Source: Candidatus Moraniibacteriota bacterium (GTDB taxonomy: Bacteria; Patescibacteriota; Minisyncoccia; Moranbacterales; GCA-2747515). Taken from it: 13,278 nucleotides of DNA. This document shows positions 9,216 through 13,275 of this stretch, piece after piece; positions within the stretch are counted from its first letter, which is position 1; every line of letters starts with the position of its first letter. The notes under the pieces were generated by a model. It ran no database searches. It was not told the origin of the DNA and saw only the letters and a list, made by a program, of their open reading frames with translations. The position numbers were made by a program, and so were the translations under genes. The DNA is taken from NCBI GenBank assembly GCA_029938745.1, contig JAOZUJ010000024.1, positions 1 to 13,278 of the forward strand, given 5' to 3'.

Positions 9216-9235
9216 AACTAATACCTAAATTAGTT
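9216..9235 (-). terminator. Weak AT-rich hairpin between the TsaB-like and thioredoxin-fold genes
   Basis: AACTAAT and ATTAGTT form a 7-bp stem with a 6-nt loop, and on the minus strand the hairpin runs straight into a short T-run. It could be a weak terminator for the upstream gene. If the promoter at 9242-9269 is used, it could instead be a 5'-end stem of the downstream mRNA. The stem has only two G-C pairs. Confidence 0.3.
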
Positions 9236-9241
9236 CTATAT

Positions 9242-9269
9242 ATAGTATCACATTATGAATTGTGTGCAA
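9242..9269 (-). promoter_or_regulatory. Possible extended -10 promoter for the thioredoxin-fold gene
   Basis: TGATACTAT (an extended -10) at 9242-9250 lies 16 bp after a weak TTGCAC at 9264-9269. It overlaps the 3' end of the TsaB-like gene and would start a transcript with a leader of about 60 nt. The -35 matches only three positions. Confidence 0.35.
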
Positions 9270-9519
9270 ACTGGAGCGTCTTAATAATCGTCTGTGCAAT
9301 GCGCGCCGTTGTGTAACCATCGGGTATATTTGTATCCAAAACAAATTCATCAATATCTTCAACAATCATATGATTGCGCACAAGCATGTCATCAAAAATC
9401 GGAAAAAACTTTTCTAACAAATTATTTTCGTCAGTCCATCTTGTCTCATCAAGAGATTTCTCTCCGTCAAGTAATACGAGTTTTATATTTTTTTCTTTCA
9501 CTTCTAATTGCAGTTGCAT
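9253..9519 (-). CDS. Very short TsaB-like protein (tRNA t6A biosynthesis partner), N-terminal lobe only
   Basis: The 88 residues read like the first lobe of TsaB (YeaZ), the non-catalytic partner of TsaD in making threonylcarbamoyladenosine at tRNA position 37. There is a strand with LVLLDGEKS, a helix LLEKFFPIFDDMLVRNHM where TsaB has its dimerisation helix, then VEDIDEFVLDTNIPDGYTTARIAQTIIKTLQFA. That last segment parallels the family pattern DLDAIAV..GPGSFTGLRIG....KGLAFA. The usual DTS motif at the first strand is missing and the C-terminal lobe is absent; normal TsaB is about 220 residues. A TAA follows at 9253 and no continuing frame is seen, so this is either a naturally reduced subunit or a degraded gene. 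A promoter with perfect TATAAT lies upstream. The family call rests on pattern similarity and is tentative. Confidence 0.5.
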   Translation of the reverse strand: MQLQLEVKEKNIKLVLLDGEKSLDETRWTDENNLLEKFFPIFDDMLVRNHMIVEDIDEFVLDTNIPDGYTTARIAQTIIKTLQFAHNS

Positions 9520-9562
9520 ATTAACTAGTATGTTAGTAAATAGTATATTAGTATATTAGGTC

Positions 9563-9591
9563 ATTATACTTATTGTGTAAATAAACTCCAA
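9563..9591 (-). promoter_or_regulatory. Promoter for the TsaB-like gene
   Basis: Consensus -10 TATAAT at 9563-9568, a 17-bp spacer and -35 TTGGAG at 9586-9591. The start would be near 9556, giving a leader of about 37 nt. That leader is made of repeated ACTAAT/ATACTA-type units with almost no G and no Shine-Dalgarno. Confidence 0.6.
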
Positions 9592-9618
9592 TTATTATTC
9601 AACTAGTTAATTTATATG

Positions 9619-9633
9619 TCCTGACTATCAGGA
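9619..9633. repeat. Small inverted repeat next to the 22-bp palindrome
   Basis: TCCTGA-CTA-TCAGGA forms a perfect 6-bp stem with a 3-nt spacer. It ends 3 nt before the larger palindrome at 9637-9658. No T-run follows on either strand. Confidence 0.6.
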
Positions 9634-9636
9634 GCA

Positions 9637-9658
9637 GTGACAAGTCGCGACTTGTCAC
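9637..9658. repeat. Perfect 22-bp palindrome in the divergent smpB/TsaB-like promoter region
   Basis: GTGACAAGTCG is followed immediately by its exact reverse complement, with no spacer and no mismatch. It lies 80 nt upstream of smpB and beyond the TsaB-like promoter, and is more GC-rich than its surroundings. No T-run follows on either strand, so it is not an intrinsic terminator. A dyad this perfect suits a dimeric protein-binding site (operator) or a cruciform/RNA stem. No regulator gene is nearby to suggest which. Confidence 0.75.
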
Positions 9659-9678
9659 ATTACGAGGTTATCCTAGAA

Positions 9679-9707
9679 TTGAGCGATTGGTTAATAAATA
9701 CTTTGAT
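9679..9707 (+). promoter_or_regulatory. Possible smpB promoter
   Basis: TTGAGC at 9679-9684, a 17-bp spacer and TTTGAT at 9702-9707, each matching four of six consensus positions. It would give a leader of about 24 nt to the ATG at 9738 and would place both palindromes just upstream of the -35. A start farther upstream, which would put the palindromes in the 5' UTR, is not excluded. Confidence 0.35.
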
Positions 9708-9737
9708 ATTTCAATGTTTCTATGCTTTACTATCTGT

Positions 9738-10181
9738 ATGACAACATTAGCAACAAACAAACGAGCAAAATTTGATTATGAATTCATTGAAAAATATGAG
9801 GCTGGTTTAGTATTGTATGGTCATGAAGTAAAGTCAGTGAAAACTGGGCATATATCCCTCAAAGGAGCATTTGTGACCATACACAACAATGAGCTATATC
9901 TAACAAATGCACTTATACCTCTCTATATACATGCTGGTAATGTCAAAAAATATGACCCAAATCGTTCACGAAAGTTGCTCGTAAAAAGATCTGAAATTCG
10001 TTCACTTATTGGGAAAAAGGCACAAGCAGGCTTGACAATGGTACCGATTCGTGTTTATACTAAGAGAAACCTTATCAAATTGGAATTTGCCCTCGCACGC
10101 GGAAAAGCAAAGCATGATAAGCGTAATACAATCAAAAAACGTGATACCGATAGAAATATCGCTCGCGCGCTAAAGCACTAA
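9738..10181 (+). CDS. smpB: SsrA-binding protein (trans-translation)
   Basis: SmpB binds the tRNA-like domain of tmRNA and delivers it to stalled ribosomes, where its tail occupies the empty mRNA channel. The sequence follows the family from end to end: NKRAKFDYEF at the start, YEAGLVLYGHEVKSVKTG (residues 20-37), LYLTNALIPLY, the NRSRKLLVKRSEI block, a GLTMVPIRVYTKRNLIKLEFALARGKAKHDKR core, and the basic C-terminal helix ending DRNIARALKH. I chose the ATG at 9738 (147 residues). A longer frame begins at a TTG at 9687 but adds 17 non-conserved residues rich in Cys and Phe. No Shine-Dalgarno is visible. Its RNA partner ssrA begins 111 nt downstream on the same strand, so both halves of the rescue system are neighbours. 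Confidence 0.96.
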   Translation: MTTLATNKRAKFDYEFIEKYEAGLVLYGHEVKSVKTGHISLKGAFVTIHNNELYLTNALIPLYIHAGNVKKYDPNRSRKLLVKRSEIRSLIGKKAQAGLTMVPIRVYTKRNLIKLEFALARGKAKHDKRNTIKKRDTDRNIARALKH

Positions 10182-10193
10182 GGCACAATTTTG

Positions 10194-10271
10194 AATTTTG
10201 AATTTTAATTGAATAACACAATGTTTTAATTTAAAATTAATTCATTAAAAATTCAATTAAAATTTAAAATT
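10194..10271 (+). repeat. AT-rich inverted-repeat element A (between smpB and ssrA)
   Basis: 10194-10214 is the reverse complement of 10251-10271 over 21 positions with one G-T wobble, separated by 36 nt. The right arm (ATTCAATTAAAATTTAAAAT plus one T) recurs exactly at 10802-10822 on the far side of ssrA. The element starts 13 nt after the smpB stop. It may act as a weak terminator or 3' stabiliser for smpB, or be an intergenic repeat family. Such simple A/T sequence can partly match by chance. Confidence 0.65.
10209..10237 (+). promoter_or_regulatory. Possible ssrA promoter
   Basis: TTGAAT at 10209-10214, a 17-bp spacer and TAAAAT (five of six) at 10232-10237. It lies mostly in the loop of inverted-repeat element A. 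It would start near 10244, about 49 nt before the mature tmRNA 5' end, leaving a precursor leader to be removed. The sequence is very AT-rich, so chance matches are likely. Confidence 0.35.
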
Positions 10272-10292
10272 GTAAATTTAAAATTACAATTT
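10267..10292 (+). other. Hairpin abutting the mature tmRNA 5' end
   Basis: AAATTGTAA (10267-10275) and TTACAATTT (10284-10292) form a perfect 9-bp stem with an 8-nt loop. It ends exactly one base before G1 of tmRNA at 10293. It could place the RNase P cut in the precursor. That role is inference. Confidence 0.5.
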
Positions 10293-10717
10293 GGGGATGA
10301 TTAGCTTTCGACAGTTTGTCGTCTGCTGATATGCACGTCGAGCATGTATATTTATTCTCGTTAAACTAATATACACTTTGATTTAAGTGCAAACTTTATC
10401 AATAAAGCAAAAGTAGCATTTGCTAACGCATTTGCACCATCTTTTGCACCGACTCTCGCGTAATAAACGCCTGAGCTATCACACAGTCGATGTCTCATAG
10501 ACTGACCGTGGTATCATATTTTTGAGGCTCGTTTTCTATCAGTATCTTTGCTGACAAAAAATTAAATCTTCAAAGATAGATTAATAGATCTTTTGACTGT
10601 TTTGCTACTATTAATTGAACTTGCTCATTTGCATGAGCATGCAAAACTGTTCCAAGCGTGTGAAGAATATTATCAGATCTACAAATTTGGACGTGGGTGC
10701 AATTCCCACCATCTCCA
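10293..10717 (+). ncRNA. ssrA: Transfer-messenger RNA (tmRNA)
   Basis: tmRNA rescues stalled ribosomes by acting first as alanyl-tRNA and then as the mRNA for a degradation tag. The 5' end GGGGATGATT..TTCGAC is the family hallmark. Bases 10293-10299 pair with 10710-10716 as a 7-bp acceptor stem with a G3-U70 wobble, the alanyl-tRNA synthetase identity element. The T arm is 10693-10697/10705-10709 with a 7-nt loop. The discriminator is A10717; CCA is not encoded and must be added. Helix H2 is supported by tttgt/acaaa (10315-10319, 10681-10685), ctgata/tatcag (10326-10331, 10671-10676) and cacg/cgtg (10334-10337, 10657-10660). Pseudoknot PK1 is cgag/ctcg (10339-10342, 10357-10360) interlocked with gtatatt/aatatac (10346-10352, 10368-10374). 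The tag ORF runs 10389-10466; the rest has room for the downstream pseudoknots. At 425 nt it is longer than the usual 350-400. Two elbow positions differ from consensus. Confidence 0.96.
10389..10466 (+). other. tmRNA tag-peptide reading frame
   Basis: The resume codon GCA is followed by AAC, as in the E. coli tag (ANDENYALAA), and sits shortly after PK1. It runs 24 codons to a double TAA TAA at 10461-10466. The peptide begins ANFINKAKVAF and ends FAPSFAPTLA. It is alanine/phenylalanine-rich with repeated FA units, contains no acidic residue, and ends LA rather than the common LAA. Most known tags are about 8-15 residues, though Mycoplasma tags exceed 25. The exact resume codon is inferred; GCA at 10407 is an in-frame alternative. 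Confidence 0.8.
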
Positions 10718-10738
10718 CATAAGTTAAATTTCAAATTA

Positions 10739-10822
10739 TAAATTTTAATTGAAGTTTGAATTTTGTAATGACTTAATTTTAAAATATTAGATCATTATGT
10801 CATTCAATTAAAATTTAAAATT
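10739..10822 (+). repeat. AT-rich inverted-repeat element B (between ssrA and infC)
   Basis: 10739-10753 is the exact reverse complement of 10803-10817 (15 bp, 49-nt spacing). Bases 10802-10822 repeat 10251-10271 of element A without a mismatch. A smaller TTCAAA/TTTGAA inverted repeat (10730-10735, 10755-10760) followed by TTTT lies at its left edge and may be a weak ssrA terminator. The two elements therefore bracket ssrA in the same orientation. Confidence 0.6.
10756..10785 (+). promoter_or_regulatory. Possible infC promoter
   Basis: TTGAAT at 10756-10761, an 18-bp spacer and TAAAAT at 10780-10785, the same two hexamers as the proposed ssrA promoter in element A. Start would be near 10792, about 50 nt before the infC ATG. 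Confidence is limited by the A/T-rich background. Confidence 0.3.
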
Positions 10823-10843
10823 CAACATTTAAAATTAATTACT

Positions 10844-11389
10844 ATGCGTAGACGATTTCGCAGAAAACCAAAGAGAACAGCTAAGGTGCCTCAAATGCGT
10901 GCAAATGAGCGTATTTTTGCTGATCCTATTATTCTCATTGACCACAATCAAGAACACATTGGTGAAATTGGTCTTAAGGAAGCACGTGCAATTGCAGAGG
11001 GTGCTGGACTTGATCTCGTTGAAGTATCGCCAAAAGCAAAGCCACCTGTATGCAAAATACTCGATTACGGTAAATTTCAATATGCACAAGCAAAACAATA
11101 TCGCCAAGCAAAATCACAACAAAAGGTTGTTACAACAAAAGGTGTTCGCATTGGCATACGTACTGACACACATGACCTTGATTTCAAAAAGAAGCAAGCT
11201 GAAAAATTTCTTTCAAAAGGAAATAAAGTAAAGGTTGAGATTGTGTTACGTGGACGTGAAAAAGCACATCAAGGACTTGCACGAGAAAATATTAAAAAAT
11301 TTCTCGAAACACTTGAAACTCCCCATCGTACAGAAGAAGAAATCAAAAAATTTCCTGGTGGATTTAATACAATTATTGCACCAGAATAA
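10844..11389 (+). CDS. infC: Translation initiation factor IF-3
   Basis: IF3 binds the 30S subunit, keeps it apart from 50S and checks start-codon pairing. The 181 residues show a basic N-terminal extension (MRRRFRRKPKR), then the N domain from RANERIF through DLVEVSPKAKPPVCKILDYGKFQY (about 19-80). A lysine/glutamine-rich linker follows, and then the C domain (GVRIGIRTDTHDLDFKKKQAEKFL, KVKVEIVLRGREKAHQGLA, ending FPGGFNTIIAPE). Length is typical. The ATG at 10844 is chosen for conservation; there is no Shine-Dalgarno. An in-frame ATT lies two codons upstream at 10838, notable because many bacterial infC genes use AUU for autoregulation, but with an ATG so close I see no reason to prefer it. 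It leads the classical infC-rpmI-rplT order. Confidence 0.97.
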   Translation: MRRRFRRKPKRTAKVPQMRANERIFADPIILIDHNQEHIGEIGLKEARAIAEGAGLDLVEVSPKAKPPVCKILDYGKFQYAQAKQYRQAKSQQKVVTTKGVRIGIRTDTHDLDFKKKQAEKFLSKGNKVKVEIVLRGREKAHQGLARENIKKFLETLETPHRTEEEIKKFPGGFNTIIAPE

Positions 11390-11392
11390 CAT

Positions 11393-11421
11393 TTGACAAA
11401 ATACATTAATTACTATAGTAT
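11393..11421 (+). promoter_or_regulatory. Promoter upstream of rpmI-rplT
   Basis: Perfect -35 TTGACA at 11393-11398, a 17-bp spacer and TAGTAT at 11416-11421. An alternative -10, TATAGT at 11414-11419, would give a 15-bp spacer. It begins just after the infC stop. The two ribosomal protein genes therefore appear to have their own promoter in addition to read-through from infC. Confidence 0.65.
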
Positions 11422-11493
11422 TTCTTAACAGTCATCACATTTTGATGAAAACGCAGTTTTTGCTGTGATTATATATTATTTAGGAAAAACATT
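11422..11493 (+). promoter_or_regulatory. rpmI leader with two hairpins and an RBS
   Basis: The leader holds TCATCA/TGATGA (11432-11437, 11443-11448) and a second stem CGCAG/CTGTG (11452-11456, 11463-11467, with one G-T wobble). An AGGA at 11482-11485 lies 8 nt before the rpmI ATG. L20 autoregulates this operon through leader RNA structures in E. coli and B. subtilis. Whether these small stems do that here is inference. Confidence 0.4.
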
Positions 11494-11685
11494 ATGCCGA
11501 AAAGAAAATCTAATAAAGCACTCACAAAAAAAATTAAGGTTTCAAAGACTGGAAAAGTAAAACGTCGCTCAACAGGGCAAAATCATTTCAATGCAAAAGA
11601 ATCTGGCAATAAAACTCGTAGTAAAAGAAGTGATAAAAGACTTTTCAAAACAGACGAAAAAAATGTTAAAAAAGCATTAGTTTAA
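11494..11685 (+). CDS. rpmI: 50S ribosomal protein bL35
   Basis: A 63-residue, strongly basic protein of the large ribosomal subunit. The N-terminus MPKRKSNKALTKKIKVSKTG and the following GKVKRRSTGQNHFNAKES segment match bL35, which usually starts MPKMKTHRGAAKRFK and continues to a similar His-containing centre. The RBS AGGA is correctly spaced. It sits between infC and rplT, the near-universal order, with 41 nt to rplT. Confidence 0.95.
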   Translation: MPKRKSNKALTKKIKVSKTGKVKRRSTGQNHFNAKESGNKTRSKRSDKRLFKTDEKNVKKALV

Positions 11686-11726
11686 CAAACTACTTATTAC
11701 TAACTAATTACTAATATACCAGGGCT

Positions 11727-12071
11727 ATGGCAAGAGTAAAACGCGGAGTAACCGCAAGTAAGCGCAGAAAAAATCTTCTCAAACTAACAAAAGGATTTAA
11801 ATGGCGTAGAAGCACACACTATCGTGCAGCAAAGGAAGCTGTACTAAAGGCGGGTAAATATAAATACCGTGATCGCCGTACAAAAAAACGCACAATGCGA
11901 AATCTATGGGTGTTGCGACTCAATAATGCACTCCGATTACATGGTGAAAAATATTCAACATTTATCAACAAAATGAAAAAGAAAAATGTTGAGTTAGACA
12001 GAAAAGTATTATCAGAACTTGCAATGGAAAATCCAAAAACATTCGAACTATTTGTAAAAGAAGTAAAGTAA
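11727..12071 (+). CDS. rplT: 50S ribosomal protein bL20
   Basis: A large-subunit assembly protein of 114 residues, normal length. The N-terminal arm MARVKRGVTASKRRKNLLKLTKGF binds 23S rRNA. It is followed by RRSTHYRAAKEAVLKAGKYKYRDRRTKKRTMRNLWVLRLNNALRLHG, which is diagnostic for bL20. The C-terminal domain, used by L20 for mRNA-mediated autoregulation in studied bacteria, is present. The ATG is preceded by AGGG only 2 nt away, too close for a normal Shine-Dalgarno, and by a 35-nt stretch without any G. An intrinsic terminator follows 20 nt after the stop. Confidence 0.97.
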   Translation: MARVKRGVTASKRRKNLLKLTKGFKWRRSTHYRAAKEAVLKAGKYKYRDRRTKKRTMRNLWVLRLNNALRLHGEKYSTFINKMKKKNVELDRKVLSELAMENPKTFELFVKEVK

Positions 12072-12091
12072 CTAACTTCTCAATGAATATT

Positions 12092-12125
12092 AAAAAGCAG
12101 GTTAATATTAACCTGCTTTTTATTT
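12092..12125 (+). terminator. Intrinsic terminator after rplT
   Basis: A perfect inverted repeat, AAAAAGCAGGTT (12092-12103) against AACCTGCTTTTT (12110-12121), has AATATT as loop and is followed by more T. It ends the infC-rpmI-rplT unit and separates it from the next promoter, which starts 14 nt later. Confidence 0.93.
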
Positions 12126-12138
12126 TACAAAACAATCC

Positions 12139-12167
12139 TTGACTTTTTACACACAAAATGCTATAAA
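12139..12167 (+). promoter_or_regulatory. Strong promoter of the unrecognised gene at 12222
   Basis: -35 TTGACT (five of six) at 12139-12144, a 17-bp spacer and -10 TATAAA (five of six) at 12162-12167. It is among the best promoters in the window and gives a leader of about 48 nt. Confidence 0.8.
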
Positions 12168-12208
12168 TACATCCGGCCATAAAATAATATTACATACCCA
12201 AAAAACAC

Positions 12209-12213
12209 AGGAG
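12209..12213 (+). promoter_or_regulatory. Shine-Dalgarno of the unrecognised gene
   Basis: AGGAG ends 8 nt before the ATG at 12222. Clear Shine-Dalgarno sites are rare in this window, so it strongly supports both the gene and its start. Confidence 0.85.
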
Positions 12214-12221
12214 AAAAGCCA

Positions 12222-12566
12222 ATGTACTACATTGCCGAAAAAAAGAAAACCGACCTCAACATCACTCAGATAACACAAAATCTGTTATCACAAGAGTGTA
12301 CAGTGCCACCAACAATGTTGGTGAACGAGGCTGGTGTAATCCTACATGACACAGAGAGTTCCCCAATTGACACGGAAACAGCTGAAGGTGTTCTCATAGA
12401 TCATCTTCGTGCAAATGGTGAGGATTTACGCTATATAGCCTACTGTCAACTGCAACGAGCCAATGGAACGGCAACGGAGCGTGCTCACAGCGAACTCGGT
12501 AAATTTAAACTACATCAACAAAATCAAAAAATTGTTGCTGTCGCCAGAGAAAGGCGCTGGCTGTAA
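12222..12566 (+). CDS. Hypothetical protein, 114 aa, unrecognised
   Basis: I do not recognise this protein. It starts MYYIAEKKKTDLNITQITQN, has a central TMLVNEAGVILHDTES segment and an acidic stretch SSPIDTETAEG. An amphipathic helix-like part LIDHLRANGEDLRYIAYCQL follows, and the C-terminus (KIVAVARERRWL) is basic. It has one transmembrane-free, soluble-looking profile with two cysteines (C26 and one in AYCQL) and no signal peptide. Reality is well supported: strong promoter, AGGAG RBS, and terminators on both sides, making it a single-gene unit. GC is about 44% by hand count, higher than its neighbours, and codon choice is less A/T-biased. That could mean transfer or high expression. Function cannot be assigned. 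Confidence 0.75.
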   Translation: MYYIAEKKKTDLNITQITQNLLSQECTVPPTMLVNEAGVILHDTESSPIDTETAEGVLIDHLRANGEDLRYIAYCQLQRANGTATERAHSELGKFKLHQQNQKIVAVARERRWL

Positions 12567-12590
12567 GCCGATGTAATACTGTCCAATAAT

Positions 12591-12622
12591 AAAAACCCAA
12601 CTCATAATGAGTTCGGGTTTTA
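12591..12622. terminator. Bidirectional terminator at the convergent 3' ends
   Basis: AAAACCC-AACTCAT (12592-12605) pairs with ATGAGTT-(C bulge)-GGGTTTT (12607-12621), flanked by A- and T-rich runs. It lies 24 nt after the stop of the gene at 12222-12566. On the other strand it overlaps the stop codon of the small gene at 12620-12763, so it can end both transcripts. Confidence 0.85.
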
Positions 12623-12763
12623 TTCTTTATCTTTATCGTGTTTTGCAATTACATCTTTTGTAAGCCGTATAATTCCATAAAACGGCAGCCACAGCCACAA
12701 CAAGCGTTCAAGCCAATTGCCAATAATCTTATTTATATTGAAATACTGTTTATTATCTGCCAT
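12620..12763 (-). CDS. Small hydrophobic protein, 47 aa, unrecognised
   Basis: This short open frame begins with ATG at 12761-12763, 14 nt after the stop of the SpoU methyltransferase on the same strand, and ends TAA at 12620-12622. The peptide starts MADNKQYFNINKIIGNWLER, has a Trp/Leu-rich hydrophobic segment LLWLWLPFYGIIRL at residues 21-34, and ends in a charged tail (TKDVIAKHDKDKE). It looks like a small inner-membrane or membrane-surface protein. Support is its close spacing behind trmH, the exact fit to a terminator whose stem contains its stop codon, and sensible composition. There is no Shine-Dalgarno and I recognise no family, so it stays moderately confident. Confidence 0.55.
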   Translation of the reverse strand: MADNKQYFNINKIIGNWLERLLWLWLPFYGIIRLTKDVIAKHDKDKE

Positions 12764-12777
12764 AATTTCACATTACA

Positions 12778-13275
12778 TTAAAAATTCTTAATCTTTCCAA
12801 TAAGTTCATAAATTGCAATGCCAGCCGCCACCGACACATTCAAAGAATTCTTTTGTCCCCGCATTGGTATATCTATCATTGTATCACAAAGTGCTAATGT
12901 TTGCTCATCAATTCCCACTGGCTCATTTCCAAGCACAAGTGCAACATTTTTATCTGATGTAAATTTTTGATAATCAATACTGCCATCACCTTGTTCAAGC
13001 GCAACGATTTGCGTATCATCGTCTTTAAGTTTTTGTACAACACCTTCGATCTCCTTGTGTCCTGACCACGCAACATACTCAAGCGCTCCTAATGATGTTT
13101 TGATGATCATACGCTCTGGCTTTGTTGTATAAATTTGTGATCCATCAGGAGGTAGCGGTGTATACCCTGTCAAATAAATATGATCCACGCCTGCACCATC
13201 CGCAGTCCGAAAAATCGCACCAACATTATATGCGCTTCTGATATCATGCAAAATTAAATAAAATCGTTTATTCAT
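12778..13275 (-). CDS. SpoU/TrmH-family RNA 2'-O-methyltransferase
   Basis: This is a SAM-dependent ribose methyltransferase of the SPOUT (trefoil-knot) class. All three SpoU motifs are present. Motif 1 is SAYNVGAIFRTADGAGV (residues 14-30) with N17 and R23. Motif 2 is VLGNEPVGI (114-122) with E118. Motif 3 is IPMRGQKNSLNVSVAAGIAI (136-155) with S144 and N146, which bind SAM in the knot. At 165 residues it is a bare catalytic domain without the N-terminal substrate-binding domain of RlmB, so it resembles minimal TrmL/TrmH-type enzymes. The target (tRNA or rRNA) cannot be told from sequence alone. The ATG at 13273-13275 is near the window edge but fits the family N-terminus, so the gene is probably complete. 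A 47-codon gene follows at 14 nt. Confidence 0.92.
   Translation of the reverse strand: MNKRFYLILHDIRSAYNVGAIFRTADGAGVDHIYLTGYTPLPPDGSQIYTTKPERMIIKTSLGALEYVAWSGHKEIEGVVQKLKDDDTQIVALEQGDGSIDYQKFTSDKNVALVLGNEPVGIDEQTLALCDTMIDIPMRGQKNSLNVSVAAGIAIYELIGKIKNF

Noticed and set aside
9687..9737. N-terminal extension of smpB from a TTG codon
   Set aside because: The 17 added residues are not conserved in SmpB, the TTG has no RBS, and the family N-terminus fits the ATG at 9738.
10311..10650. acagttt (10311-10317) pairing with aaactgt (10644-10650) as tmRNA helix H2
   Set aside because: The alternative set tttgt/acaaa, ctgata/tatcag and cacg/cgtg is collinear and places H2 correctly next to the T arm; this pairing would leave 42 nt unexplained.
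10838..10840. In-frame ATT as the infC start (AUU autoregulation)
   Set aside because: An ATG lies two codons downstream and neither has a Shine-Dalgarno; nothing in the sequence favours ATT.
10719..11231. Alternative frames within infC (10835-11107 minus, 10899-11231 plus)
   Set aside because: They overlap a full-length, clearly conserved IF3 gene and have no independent signals.
12307..12323. CACCAAC-AAT-GTTGGTG hairpin inside the unrecognised gene
   Set aside because: A 7-bp dyad inside a coding region, with no T-run and no context; likely incidental.
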